Positions 9,027-17,886 of a stretch of DNA of 64,000 bases are shown here, one piece after another; the first letter of the stretch is position 1; the number at the start of each line of letters is the position of its first letter. The stretch is from the NCBI GenBank assembly GCA_018262575.1, contig JAGSYU010000007.1, positions 1 through 64,000 on the forward strand. Direction: 5' to 3'. The stretch comes from Pseudomonadota bacterium. Its GTDB lineage: Bacteria > Pseudomonadota > Alphaproteobacteria > Rhizobiales > Pleomorphomonadaceae. A model generated the notes under the pieces. That model made no database searches and was not told where the DNA came from. It saw only the letters and a list, made by a program, of their open reading frames with translations. Both the position numbers and the translations under genes were made by a program.

Positions 9027-9536
9027 TCAAGACCGATCGCCTCCCTCATCCGGTGGGGGGATTGAAGGGCCGCCCTGCCAGGGCGAATCGCCTCTGCCGC
9101 GACTTTTCCATTCGCCCTCGTCGAGGTCGACGACGCCATCATCCGCCGGCCGGCGGCCTGCCGACGAAACGGTCGACACCGTGAGGCGCGCGGCGATCGC
9201 CGCGATGATCAGCCGCCGAATCGGAGCGAACAGCAGCAGGAAAGCCAGCACGTCGGACAGGAAACCCGGCAGGATCAGCAGGATGCCTGCGACGAGGACG
9301 ACGAAGCCTTCAAGCAGCGTGCCGGCCGGCATGCGGCCGCCGGACAGTTCGGCCTGAACGCGGCGCAGAAGACCGAAGCCAACATAACGGAACAGCGCCA
9401 GGCCGCCAAAGGCGGCGAGCAGCACGAGGCCGACAGTATTCAGGACACCAAGGTAGCCACCGACCCAGACGAGCGCGGCGATCTCGGCAATCGGCCAAGC
9501 GACAAGAAGGAGCGGCACGTAGGGCGAAAGGCGCAT
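9027..9536 (-). CDS. fxsA: FxsA family membrane protein
   Basis: 169 residues from the start chosen here. The N-terminal half contains four hydrophobic segments (PYVPLLLVAWPIAEIAALVWVG; GVLNTVGLVLLAAFGGLALF; GFVVLVAGILLILPGFLSDVLAFLLLF), and LLILPGFLSDV is the FxsA signature. FxsA is an inner-membrane protein whose overproduction relieves F-plasmid exclusion of phage T7; its normal role is unclear. The C-terminal tail is polar. An alternative ATG at 9569 adds 11 residues, and neither start has a strong Shine-Dalgarno. Divergent from timA. Confidence 0.88.
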   Translation of the reverse strand: MRLSPYVPLLLVAWPIAEIAALVWVGGYLGVLNTVGLVLLAAFGGLALFRYVGFGLLRRVQAELSGGRMPAGTLLEGFVVLVAGILLILPGFLSDVLAFLLLFAPIRRLIIAAIAARLTVSTVSSAGRRPADDGVVDLDEGEWKSRGRGDSPWQGGPSIPPPDEGGDRS

Positions 9537-9773
9537 GGCGGTTCCGGTTCGGTCGGTATTTTCGGCCATGATGCGCCGGCCAGCCAGCCTGGCGCAAGGG
9601 TGGCTGTCCACTCTCGATGGTCGAAGCGACATGAGCAGCGGTCCGAACGCCCAAATCGCCCTAGATTCACCGCATGTCCGTCTTTCCCTCGCCGCCGCCG
9701 TCGCCTACATAGGCAGACGATACAGAATGCGATGTGCGCCCTCCCGGCGCCAACTGAGGGAAACGATGCTCGG

Positions 9774-10475
9774 ATGAACGCCTTTCTCGATCTCACCAGC
9801 CTCATCTTCCTCGTCATTGCCGTCGTCATCTTCTGGCGCCTCAGGAGCGTGCTCGGCACCCGTACGGGCAACGAGAAGCCCCCCGTCGATCCCTTCGCCG
9901 GCCGCAAGGCGGAAATCGAGCCTCCCACAGCCGGGGACAACGTGGTGACGCTGCCGCGCGAAGGGCGGCCCGACCCGCGCGAGGCGGTGTTTGCCCGCAT
10001 CGAAGAAGCGGTCCCGGCGGGCAGTGCCAATACAGGCCTCAAGGCGATTGCCGCAGTCGACCGCGGCTTCGACCTCGACGGCTTCATGGGTGGCGCGAGC
10101 GCCGCCTACGAGATGATCGTTTCTGCCTTCGCCGCGGGCGACCGCGCGGCCCTGAAGCCGCTGCTGTCGCGCGAGGTGTTCGACGGCTTCTCCGGCGTGA
10201 TCACCGAGCGCGAAGGACGCGGCGAGAAGATCGACTTCACCTTCGTTGGCATCGACAAGGCGGACGTGGCCGATGCCGGGCTCGAAGGCGGAGTGGCGCA
10301 AATCACCGTACGCTTCTCCTCGCAACTCATCTCGGTGACCCGCGGTCGCGACGGCTCGGTGGTCGAGGGCGACCCGCAGAAGGTCGCCGAGGTAACCGAT
10401 GTCTGGACCTTCGCCCGCGAAGTGAGGGCGGCGGATCCGAACTGGAAGCTGGTCGCCACCGACGCCGGGGGCTGA
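9774..10475 (+). CDS. Tim44/TimA-like membrane-associated protein
   Basis: 233 residues. A single N-terminal membrane anchor (FLDLTSLIFLVIAVVIFWRLRSVLG) is followed by a linker and a C-terminal Tim44-like domain (about 90-230; GFDLDGFMGGASAAYEMIVSAFAAGD, then LLSREVFDGFSGVI). It is the bacterial relative of the mitochondrial import subunit Tim44. Alphaproteobacterial TimA has been proposed as a membrane scaffold, but its function is not established. TGAGGG lies 12 bases before the ATG. The mltA, Smr and XRE genes follow with 1-8 base gaps, one rightward operon. Confidence 0.87.
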   Translation: MNAFLDLTSLIFLVIAVVIFWRLRSVLGTRTGNEKPPVDPFAGRKAEIEPPTAGDNVVTLPREGRPDPREAVFARIEEAVPAGSANTGLKAIAAVDRGFDLDGFMGGASAAYEMIVSAFAAGDRAALKPLLSREVFDGFSGVITEREGRGEKIDFTFVGIDKADVADAGLEGGVAQITVRFSSQLISVTRGRDGSVVEGDPQKVAEVTDVWTFAREVRAADPNWKLVATDAGG

Positions 10476-10482
10476 CAGCATC

Positions 10483-11574
10483 TTGGCCGACACTTCTCCC
10501 GCCGCCCGCCTCGTGGCGGCCGCCTTCACCGATCTTCCCGGATGGGCCGACGACGACCACACTGCCGCCTATGCGGCCTTTCGTCGCTCGTCCGTTCGCC
10601 TCGGCGACAAGGTCCCGACGGCCAAGGCGCTGGGCCCGGACGGCGCCGCACTGGCCCAAAAGGGTCGCTTGGCTCTCGCGCTCGGCGATCTCGATGCCGC
10701 CGCTGCCCGCGCCTTCTTCGAAACGCACTTCCGGCCGTTTCGCATCGAACCGCTCGTCGGCGAGGGCTTCGTCACCGGTTTCTATGAGCCAGAGGTAGAG
10801 GCGCGACGTCAGCCTTCACTCGCTTTTCCGGTGCCTCTTCTGGCGCCTCCTGATGGCTTGCGCGAACTCACCGACGGTGACGACCGGCGCAACCTCGATC
10901 CGACGCTGACCTGGGCGCTGGAGGACGGGCGCGGCCGGCTCGCCGCTTGCCCGGATCGGGGAGCGATCATGGCCGGCGTGCTCGACGGGCGCGCGCGGCC
11001 GGTTGCTTATGTAAAGAACGCCGTCGAGGCCTTCTTCATCCACGTGCAGGGTGCAGCGCGGCTCCGTCTGCCGGATGGCAGCCTGATGCGCGTCACCTTT
11101 GCAGCCAAGAGTGGCCACCCCTATTTTTCAGTGGCTCGGCTGATGCTGGAACGCGGCGTCGTAGCGAGCCCAGCAGAGGCTACCGCCGACGCGCTTCGTG
11201 CCTGGCTCGACGGCCTCGACCCCAGGGAACGGCGGGCAGCGCTTGCTCGCAACCGCTCCTACATTTTCTTCCGCGAGGCAGCCGTCGCTGACTTGACCCT
11301 TGGGCCGATTGCCGCAGCCGGCGTTCCGCTGACACCGGGCCGCTCGCTCGCCGTCGATCGCTCGCTGATCACCTTCCATGCACCGGTGTTCGTCGAGGCC
11401 GATCTCGCTACCGGATCGTTCCGCCGCCTGATGGTAGCGCAGGACACCGGCTCGGCGATCGTCGGGCCGGCACGGGGCGACATCTTCTTCGGCTCAGGCG
11501 ACGCCGCCTTCGCGCTGGCGGCGCGGGTGCGCGACCCAGCCCGCTTCACCCTGCTCGTGCCGCGGGAGGACTGA
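10483..11574 (+). CDS. mltA: Lytic murein transglycosylase A (MltA)
   Basis: 363 residues from a TTG start 7 bases after timA. It contains the MltA barrel (GFVTGFYEPEVEARR; AYVKNAVEAFFIHVQGAARLRLPDG) and the C-terminal 3D domain with the catalytic aspartate in AQDTGSAIVGPARGDIFFGSG. MltA cleaves the MurNAc-GlcNAc bond of peptidoglycan to 1,6-anhydro products. Unlike E. coli MltA, no lipobox or signal peptide precedes the domain and no earlier in-frame start is available, so the export route is unclear. Confidence 0.92.
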   Translation: MADTSPAARLVAAAFTDLPGWADDDHTAAYAAFRRSSVRLGDKVPTAKALGPDGAALAQKGRLALALGDLDAAAARAFFETHFRPFRIEPLVGEGFVTGFYEPEVEARRQPSLAFPVPLLAPPDGLRELTDGDDRRNLDPTLTWALEDGRGRLAACPDRGAIMAGVLDGRARPVAYVKNAVEAFFIHVQGAARLRLPDGSLMRVTFAAKSGHPYFSVARLMLERGVVASPAEATADALRAWLDGLDPRERRAALARNRSYIFFREAAVADLTLGPIAAAGVPLTPGRSLAVDRSLITFHAPVFVEADLATGSFRRLMVAQDTGSAIVGPARGDIFFGSGDAAFALAARVRDPARFTLLVPRED

Positions 11575-11577
11575 TCG

Positions 11578-12135
11578 ATGTCCCGCCGCAAGAACCGGTC
11601 ACTGGCCCCTGAGGAGGAGGAACTCTGGCGGGCAGTCAAGAAGACCGTGACACCGCTCCGTCCTGAAAAGGCGGTGCCACCACCGGCCCTTGCCGCCGCA
11701 GAGCCGGAACCTGAGCGGTCGCTCGTTCACCTGTCGCCAGCCGTCGCACCTGCTGCGTCATCGAAGCCCGCGCTGCCGAAGCTGCATCCCCTCGGCAAGC
11801 GGGAGCGGCAAGCCGTCAATCGCGGCCGTACGGCTATCGACGGACGACTTGACCTGCACGGCTACCGGCAGGACGAAGCGCATGCCCGTCTTTCTGGCTT
11901 TCTCTCCCACGCGCAAAACATGGGCTGGAAAGTGGTGCTGGTGATCACCGGCAAAGGTCGACCGGGAGGAGATTTCCAGAGCCTGCACGATCACGAGCGT
12001 GGTGTGCTGCGGCGCGTCGTGCCACTTTGGCTGAGCCTGCCGGAATTCCGGCGGGTCGTGCTCGGCTACGAGGATGCCGGACCGGTGCACGGCGGCGATG
12101 GCGCGCTCTACGTGCGTATCCGCAAGAGGAAGTAG
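11578..12135 (+). CDS. Smr (MutS2 C-terminal) domain protein
   Basis: 185 residues. A charged, proline/alanine-rich N-terminal half (about 1-80) is followed by an Smr domain: DGRLDLHGYRQDEAHARLSGFL (LDLHG motif) and VVLVITGKGRPGG (TGKG motif). Smr domains are nucleases or nucleic-acid-binding modules acting on branched DNA or on stalled-ribosome mRNA. Stand-alone Smr proteins at this position, after mltA, are conserved in Hyphomicrobiales, but their substrate is not established. It starts 3 bases after mltA. Confidence 0.9.
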   Translation: MSRRKNRSLAPEEEELWRAVKKTVTPLRPEKAVPPPALAAAEPEPERSLVHLSPAVAPAASSKPALPKLHPLGKRERQAVNRGRTAIDGRLDLHGYRQDEAHARLSGFLSHAQNMGWKVVLVITGKGRPGGDFQSLHDHERGVLRRVVPLWLSLPEFRRVVLGYEDAGPVHGGDGALYVRIRKRK

Positions 12136-12136
12136 C

Positions 12137-12490
12137 ATGACCCCGTTCGGTGCTCGCTTGCGCGAAATCCGCGAGGCGCGCGGCATGACCCTGAAGTCGA
12201 TGGCCGCGGCGATCGGCGTGTCGCCGGCCTATCTGTCGGCGCTCGAGCACGGGCGTCGCGGCCGACCGACCTGGGATCTGCTCCAGCGGATCATTGGCCA
12301 CCTCAACATCATCTGGGATGAGGCCGAGGAGCTTGAGCGGCTGGCCGACCTGTCACATCCACGCGTCGTCATTGATACTGAGGGCTTGTCACCGAAGGCG
12401 ACCGAACTCGCCAACCGCCTTGCCGAACGCATCGGTGGCCTCGGTGAGGAAACCCTCGACCGACTGATCGACCTGCTCGGCAAGCGCTGA
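12137..12490 (+). CDS. Small XRE-family DNA-binding protein
   Basis: 117 residues. A helix-turn-helix occupies residues about 5-60 (FGARLREIREARGMTLKSMAAAIGVSPAYLSALEHGRRGRP). The remainder has helical EEAEELERLADLSHPRVVIDT-like sequence that is conserved in this family but has no assigned function. The ATG overlaps the operon one base after the Smr stop. It may be an autoregulator of the timA-mltA-Smr operon (inference from position). Confidence 0.85.
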   Translation: MTPFGARLREIREARGMTLKSMAAAIGVSPAYLSALEHGRRGRPTWDLLQRIIGHLNIIWDEAEELERLADLSHPRVVIDTEGLSPKATELANRLAERIGGLGEETLDRLIDLLGKR

Positions 12491-12503
12491 ACCCTGACGG
12501 GAA

Positions 12504-13673
12504 TCAGCCGCCCACCGCCCGGATCGGCAGCGTCAGAAGATAGGCCGGCAGCGTCACCACCGCGCCGGCCGTATTGCCGACCAGGTTGCCGAACGATCCG
12601 GTGAGACCACGCGCGGTCTCCGAGAAACTGCCGCGCGCCGTCGCCAGCCGATCGCCGCGCCTGAGGCGGTCGCCAAGTCGGCTCACGAAATCGGGCAGGG
12701 CGACGGCGAATTTGTTATGGGCCAGGGAATCGGTGGCCTCGGTGGTCGAGAGATCGACGACGATAACGCCGAGGTCGGCGATGGCTTCCTTGTCCTCCGT
12801 ATAGGCGCCGAGACGCGGCTTCTCACCGGCGATCAACCCGGACAACCAGAGCGCCTGATCGTCAGAGGAGGAAAACAGCACGAAGGGATATTTCGGCCGG
12901 CCAATCACCCGCATCTCCGCCTTGAAGACGTCGACGTCGATGTCGGGGGCGGCCAAGATCACCGTGCGAAGCTTGCCGCCGAAATCACCATCGCCGGCCA
13001 TCTTCGCCTGGCGTAGCGCTTCGATGGTTGCCCAATTCCCCATGGAGTGGGCGAAAACGTAGAGATCCTCGACGCCGCTGCCGGAGGCTAGGCGCAGCAG
13101 TTCCTCGAGACCATCGCGGGCGATGGTGGCGCTATCGCGGTCGTAGACGTAATCGAAAACCGAACCGCGCGACGCCCAGGTGAACAGCACCGTCACGCCG
13201 TCAAAACCGGTGTCGTGGACGATCTGGGTGGCGCGGAACACCGCCTCGTCGAAATCGGTGTTGAAGCCGTGGACGATCACCGCCACCGAGCGCCGGCCCT
13301 TGGGCAAGGCAGCCAGACGGGCGGCAAGACGCGCCTTGAAGGCATCGGCGCCGTCGACATAGGCAAGCGAGCGCGCCACGAACTGCGTTTTCGGGTCGCC
13401 TGGCAGCGGCGACGGCCACTCGATATTTCCCGTCTGGTGGCTCGGTGGCACCGAAATCGACAGATCGGCAAAGTCGAGTCTGCTCGCCCGCTCACCGTTG
13501 AACATCGCCGGCCCCTCCGTCGCCCGCTCGCGCATGGCTGCCACCAGCAGCGTTTGCTCCGTGGCCTCCGGCGCCAACGCGGTCGCCACCTCGAGGGCAC
13601 CACCGTCGGGGCGCGATCCGGCGCAGGCGGCCAGGAAAAGAAGCGGAAGGAGGAGGGCGAAACGAAAACGCAT
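12504..13673 (-). CDS. Alpha/beta hydrolase lipoprotein (DUF900 family)
   Basis: 389 residues. The N terminus is a lipoprotein signal (FALLLPLLFLAAC; acylated Cys17). The hydrolase domain shows VIVHGFNTDFDEAVFRATQI (oxyanion loop) and FAHSMGNWATIEALR with the nucleophile Ser in GHSMG-like AHSMG, as in DUF900 esterase-like proteins. The C-terminal hydrophobic LPAYLLTLPIRAVGG segment could contact a membrane. It would be anchored in the periplasm; the substrate is unknown. The start at 13673 is set by the signal peptide. It is convergent with the XRE gene. Confidence 0.88.
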   Translation of the reverse strand: MRFRFALLLPLLFLAACAGSRPDGGALEVATALAPEATEQTLLVAAMRERATEGPAMFNGERASRLDFADLSISVPPSHQTGNIEWPSPLPGDPKTQFVARSLAYVDGADAFKARLAARLAALPKGRRSVAVIVHGFNTDFDEAVFRATQIVHDTGFDGVTVLFTWASRGSVFDYVYDRDSATIARDGLEELLRLASGSGVEDLYVFAHSMGNWATIEALRQAKMAGDGDFGGKLRTVILAAPDIDVDVFKAEMRVIGRPKYPFVLFSSSDDQALWLSGLIAGEKPRLGAYTEDKEAIADLGVIVVDLSTTEATDSLAHNKFAVALPDFVSRLGDRLRRGDRLATARGSFSETARGLTGSFGNLVGNTAGAVVTLPAYLLTLPIRAVGG

Positions 13674-13843
13674 GACGATCCAACTACGAGTGTGGCCTTC
13701 TTCTAGCCGAGCGAGAACGACAAGGCCATGCCCTGAGCTCACCGCGCTGGACAACGGCCGGCGGGAAATGCCATGACAGCCGGGATTTTCCATCCTGTCG
13801 CCACCGGTTCGCTCCGGCCGCCGACATGCCGGAGCCGTCATCC

Positions 13844-15217
13844 ATGTCTGCCGTCAAGATCGCCGATGTCGCGGAAGCCGAGGCTTTCCTCGCCGCCAAT
13901 CCCGACGTCGTCCAGTTCGAGTGCTTCCTGACCGACTGCTCGGGTGTGCAGCGCGGCAAGCTGTTGCGCCGGTCCGAACTCCTTGGCGCCTATCGGACGG
14001 GGCGGCCGCTACCTTGCTCGGTGCTGTCGCTCGACATCAAGGGGGCCGACGTCGAGGAAACTGGCCTGCTTTGGGAGATGGGCGACGCCGACCGCATGTG
14101 CCGTCCGGTGGCCGGCACGCTCGTCCGCTCGCCCTGGCGGAAGACACCGACGGCGCAGTTCATCCTGACTTCGTTCGAAGGCGACGGATCGGGCTCGGCC
14201 AGCGATCCGCGCCATGCGCTGGCCCGGGTGGTCGATGAAGCGGAAGTGCTCGGCCTCCGGCCAGTCGCCGCCGTCGAACTGGAGTTCTACCTGCTTGACG
14301 GACGCGCGGCAGCCGAGGGCAGGGTAACGCCGCCCGCCGCGCCGAACGGGTTCCGCCAGACCGATCTCCAGGCCTATCTCGTCCAGGATCTTTCCGACTT
14401 TTCCGGCTTCCTCGAGGCAGTCTACGCCGCCGCCGAAGCGGCTGGCCTGCCGGCCCGCACACTCATCTCGGAGTACTCGCCAGGCCAGTTCGAGATCGTG
14501 CTGGAACACCGTACCGACGCGCTCCGGGCTGCCGACGACGCCATCCTGTGGAAGCGGCTCGTCAAGGGCGTTGCCGAGTGCCACGGCTTCGTCGCGACCT
14601 TCATGGCCAAGCCCTACGCGGACTTCGCCGGCTCCGGCGCCCATTTCCACGTCAGCCTCTGCGATGCAACCGGTCATAACCTCTTTGCGGGCAGTGAGCC
14701 CGAGGGCAACACACTGCTCCGCCAAGCCATCGCCGGCCTTGAGGCGACCATGGCCGAGTGCATGGCGATCTTCGCTCCCAATGCCAACAGCTATCGTCGT
14801 TTCAAGCCCAATTCCTACGCGCCGCTCGGCCCGGCCTGGGCGATCGACAACCGCTCGGTGCCGATCCGTATCACCGGCGGTCCGCCGGAAACGCGCCATC
14901 TCGAGCAGCGCGTCGCCGGTGCCGACGCCAATCCCTATCTGGCGCTTGCCGCAGTGATCGCCGGCATGCTCGAGGGTATCGAAGGAAAGCGCGAACCGTC
15001 GAAGCCGATCACCGGCAACGGTTACGAACAGGTGGCCCCATCGCTGCCGCGCTTCTGGCCGGAGGCGCTCCGCCGCGCCCGCCGTTCAGATTTCCTGAAG
15101 CGACGGCTCGGGGAACGCTTCACCGACATCTACCTGACCATCAAGGAAGCCGAGTGCGACCGTTTCTTCGCCGAGGTCAGCGACCGCGACGTTCATTGGT
15201 ACCTGAGGCTGGCGTGA
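13844..15217 (+). CDS. Glutamine synthetase family protein (gamma-glutamylpolyamine synthetase-like)
   Basis: 457 residues. Glutamine synthetase motifs are complete: AVELEFYLLD (metal Glu), GSGAHFHVSL, NSYRRFKPNSYAPLG (ATP region) and ETRHLEQRVAGADANPYLALA. The N-terminal beta-grasp domain is present. This short type without adenylylation region resembles PuuA/GlnA3-like ligases, which join glutamate to putrescine or other amines using ATP, rather than the housekeeping GlnA. The ATG at 13844 has GGAG at 13831; an ATG at 13826 would add six residues. No polyamine catabolic genes are next to it, so the substrate is uncertain. Confidence 0.85.
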   Translation: MSAVKIADVAEAEAFLAANPDVVQFECFLTDCSGVQRGKLLRRSELLGAYRTGRPLPCSVLSLDIKGADVEETGLLWEMGDADRMCRPVAGTLVRSPWRKTPTAQFILTSFEGDGSGSASDPRHALARVVDEAEVLGLRPVAAVELEFYLLDGRAAAEGRVTPPAAPNGFRQTDLQAYLVQDLSDFSGFLEAVYAAAEAAGLPARTLISEYSPGQFEIVLEHRTDALRAADDAILWKRLVKGVAECHGFVATFMAKPYADFAGSGAHFHVSLCDATGHNLFAGSEPEGNTLLRQAIAGLEATMAECMAIFAPNANSYRRFKPNSYAPLGPAWAIDNRSVPIRITGGPPETRHLEQRVAGADANPYLALAAVIAGMLEGIEGKREPSKPITGNGYEQVAPSLPRFWPEALRRARRSDFLKRRLGERFTDIYLTIKEAECDRFFAEVSDRDVHWYLRLA

Positions 15218-15226
15218 GGACACGCC

Positions 15227-16213
15227 TCAGTCCTTGTTCTTGCCGTCCTTGATCTTCAGGGACTTCGGCCCCTTGCCGAGGATCTTGTCGTCGATCTCGC
15301 CGATGGCGGCCAGATTCTTGCGATCGTAGTCGAGTTTCGACAGCAGGTGGCGGATCGCGTTGAGGCGGGCCCGCTTCTTGTCGTTGGAGCGGACAACGAT
15401 CCACGGACTGAGATCGGAATGGCTGGCCTTCAGCATACGGTCACGGGCGACCGTGTACTGGTCCCACATGGCGAGCGCCTTGAGGTCGACCGGGGATAGC
15501 TTCCAGATCCGCAGGGGGTCGTGGCGGCGATCGTGAAAGCGCTTGAGCTGCATCTCGCGGCCAATATCGAGCCAGATCTTGATCAGCACGATGCCGTCGT
15601 GAATCAGCATGCGCTCAAAATGCGGCACCTCCTCAAGGAAGAGTTCGGCTTCCTCAGCCGTGCAGAAGCCCATCACCGGCTCGACCACAGCACGATTGTA
15701 CCAGGAGCGATCGAAGAACACGAGCTCGCCCCGAGTAGGCAACTCCTTGACATAGCGTTGAAAATACCATTGGCCCCGCTCGACGTCGGAGGGCTTGGCC
15801 AGCGCCACGTGGCGAGCCGAGCGCGGGTTCATGTATTCGAGGAAGGTGGCGATGGTGCCCCCCTTGCCGGCAGCATCGCGGCCCTCCAGGAGCACGACGA
15901 TGCGTTGCCCGGTATCATTGGCCCATTTCTGCAGCTTGACCAACTCGATCTGCAGCACCCGCAGTTCTTCGAGATAGGCCTTCTCCTTCAGGCTTTCGTT
16001 ATAGGGATAGCCGCCGGAGCCCAGCGCCTCCATTTCGATCTCCTCGGGGAGATAGGGATTGTCGAGATCGAAGGTGAGCTTGCCGAGCGTGATCGGCGGA
16101 GCGTCAGGCGCCTGTGTCGCCAGCACGGCGGCCCCCTCTCGAGCGGCGATCAGTTCGACATTCGACACGAAGCGACGCGTCAGGTCGTTCGTCGATTTAT
16201 CTTTCTTTCCCAT
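15227..16213 (-). CDS. ppk2: Polyphosphate kinase 2
   Basis: 328 residues. The PPK2 core has Walker A VLLEGRDAAGKGGTI, PSDVERGQWYFQRYVKELPTRGE, and Walker B FFDRSWYNRAVVEPVMGFC, with a lid segment near HDGIVLIKIWLDIGREMQLKRFHDR. PPK2 transfers phosphate between polyphosphate and nucleoside di- or monophosphates. The ATG at 16213 has GGGGGAAAG upstream, so the upstream in-frame extension is rejected. The gene is divergent from phoR, and the shared 117-bp spacer holds inverted Pho-box-like half-sites, so phosphate control is likely. Confidence 0.93.
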   Translation of the reverse strand: MGKKDKSTNDLTRRFVSNVELIAAREGAAVLATQAPDAPPITLGKLTFDLDNPYLPEEIEMEALGSGGYPYNESLKEKAYLEELRVLQIELVKLQKWANDTGQRIVVLLEGRDAAGKGGTIATFLEYMNPRSARHVALAKPSDVERGQWYFQRYVKELPTRGELVFFDRSWYNRAVVEPVMGFCTAEEAELFLEEVPHFERMLIHDGIVLIKIWLDIGREMQLKRFHDRRHDPLRIWKLSPVDLKALAMWDQYTVARDRMLKASHSDLSPWIVVRSNDKKRARLNAIRHLLSKLDYDRKNLAAIGEIDDKILGKGPKSLKIKDGKNKD

Positions 16214-16276
16214 CGGCTTTCCCCCAGAATCCGCGCATTCGTCGGCGGCGCGGGCGCAGTGAACCGCGCTACAAGC

Positions 16277-16303
16277 GTCATAAAAGACGTTTATCAATAT
16301 GAC
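16277..16303. promoter_or_regulatory. Candidate inverted Pho half-sites between ppk2 and phoR
   Basis: GTCATA at 16277-16282 and its inverted copy TATGAC at 16298-16303 (read on the minus strand as CTGTCATA) face each other across 15 bases. CTGTCAT is the alphaproteobacterial PhoB half-site. The arrangement is not the canonical 11-bp direct repeat, so this is only a candidate. Confidence 0.4.
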
Positions 16304-16330
16304 AGACTCCGCGTTTCCGCTTAAGGACAA

Positions 16331-17707
16331 ATGAACGATATGAGCCCGACGCCGGACAGGCCGGACAACAGTGACGCGTCGCGAGACGGACGGGGGCGCC
16401 TCGCCGAAGCGTTCGCCGAAGGACGCCTGCAGACGGTGCTTGCCGCGGCAGCCGTATTCTGGCTGGTCATGCTGTTGGCCACCGACCTTTCACCGGCCAT
16501 GGCGCTGATGGGCTTTCTCGCCACCGCCGCCGCCGCTTTCTCGGTGCTGCCAACTGGCGAGAAGGTGGCGCCGCCACGGCCGACAGACCGACTGCCGGCC
16601 CGACGTTGGCCGGACACCGGAATGAAGCTGTTGCTCGACGGCATGGATGAGCCGGCCTTTCTCACCGATGCCGACGGTACATTGCGCTACCAAAACACCG
16701 CTGCCGCTGCCGAATTTGGTCCGGCCCGCGTCGGTGATCCACTCGCCTTCCGGCTGCGCATGCCGGAAATCCTCGATGCGGTTCAGCGCGCCGGACGTGG
16801 AGAAAGCCTGCCGTCGGTGCGCTTCGTCGAGCGCGGCGGCGGCGAGCGACACTTCGTTGTTCGCTGTTCGCCGCTGCGCCTGCCACGCCCCGAACCACGC
16901 CGACGGCCAGATTTCGTGCTGCTTCGCTTTCGCGATGAGAGCGAGGCCGTCCGCCTCGACCGCATGCGCACCGACTTCATCGCCAACGCAAGCCACGAAC
17001 TCAGGACGCCGCTCGCCTCGCTGACCGGCTTCATCGAGACATTGCTTGGCCCGGCCCGGCGCGACGAAGCCAATCGCGAGCGGTTTCTGACCATCATGCT
17101 GGAGCAGGCCAGGCGCATGGCCCGACTGATCGACGACCTGATGTCGCTGTCGCGCCTTGAGATGAAAGCCCACGTCCGCCCGACCGGCGCCGTCGACCTT
17201 GCCGAAGTGCTTCCGTCGGTGGTCGACATGCTGACACCCGTGGCGGCCGCCCGAGACGCGACGATTCTCATGGAAGGCAGCCCGGCTGCCGCCGCCGTTG
17301 CCGGCGACCGCGATGAACTGACACAGGTCTTTGCCAATCTTGTCGAGAACGCCGTCAAATACGGCCGTGACGGTGGCCGCATCACGCTGACGCTCACGGA
17401 AGAGGCCGGCGACGATGGCCGACCCGGTTTTCGCGCCAGCGTGGCCGATGATGGACCCGGCATTGCCCCCGAGCACCTGCCACGCCTGACCGAACGCTTC
17501 TACCGGGTGGACGCGGCGCGAAGCCGCGAGCAGCGTGGTACCGGGCTCGGTCTCGCCATCGTCAAGCATATCGTCAACCGCCATCAGGGACGCCTGATCA
17601 TCAGATCGGAGGTTGGCGCGGGTACAGCGGTCAATGTCTGGCTACCTCGTCGGCTCAACCTATCGGGCGCCGAGATGACGAGAGACACCGGAGTGCTCGT
17701 CCCCTGA
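16331..17707 (+). CDS. phoR: Phosphate regulon sensor histidine kinase PhoR
   Basis: 458 residues. Two N-terminal hydrophobic segments (about 35-80) anchor it in the inner membrane. A PAS-like domain (about 95-215; LLDGMDEPAFLTDADGTLRYQNTAA) precedes the HisKA phosphoacceptor FIANASHELRTPLASLTGFIETL (His in SHELRTPL). The HATPase domain has NLVENAVKYGRDGG (N box), VADDGPGI (G1) and RGTGLGLAIVKHI (G2). PhoR phosphorylates PhoB when phosphate is low; here phoB is the last gene of the same cluster. Confidence 0.95.
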   Translation: MNDMSPTPDRPDNSDASRDGRGRLAEAFAEGRLQTVLAAAAVFWLVMLLATDLSPAMALMGFLATAAAAFSVLPTGEKVAPPRPTDRLPARRWPDTGMKLLLDGMDEPAFLTDADGTLRYQNTAAAAEFGPARVGDPLAFRLRMPEILDAVQRAGRGESLPSVRFVERGGGERHFVVRCSPLRLPRPEPRRRPDFVLLRFRDESEAVRLDRMRTDFIANASHELRTPLASLTGFIETLLGPARRDEANRERFLTIMLEQARRMARLIDDLMSLSRLEMKAHVRPTGAVDLAEVLPSVVDMLTPVAAARDATILMEGSPAAAAVAGDRDELTQVFANLVENAVKYGRDGGRITLTLTEEAGDDGRPGFRASVADDGPGIAPEHLPRLTERFYRVDAARSREQRGTGLGLAIVKHIVNRHQGRLIIRSEVGAGTAVNVWLPRRLNLSGAEMTRDTGVLVP

Positions 17708-17750
17708 ACACTCTAAAATTCGAATTCCAATGTCTTTTCAGTTGATTATA

Positions 17751-17779
17751 TTGTCACAATAGTGTCGCTCAACCGTCAT
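17751..17779 (+). promoter_or_regulatory. Pho box (three 11-bp repeats) upstream of pstS
   Basis: Three 7-mers, TTGTCAC, GTGTCGC and CCGTCAT, are separated by 4 bases each (17751-17757, 17762-17768, 17773-17779), the 11-bp period of PhoB sites. The nearest consensus is CTGTCAT. It lies 107 bases before the pstS start, between phoR and pstS. Confidence 0.8.
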
Positions 17780-17886
17780 AGAAGGGTAGTGCCAGGCCGC
17801 TAGGGTCCGCGGCGTGATGGGGACGAGACAGCCACCGGCTTTCAGGGCTCCGACCGTCACGATCCTAAACCGTTAGGAGTACTCCC

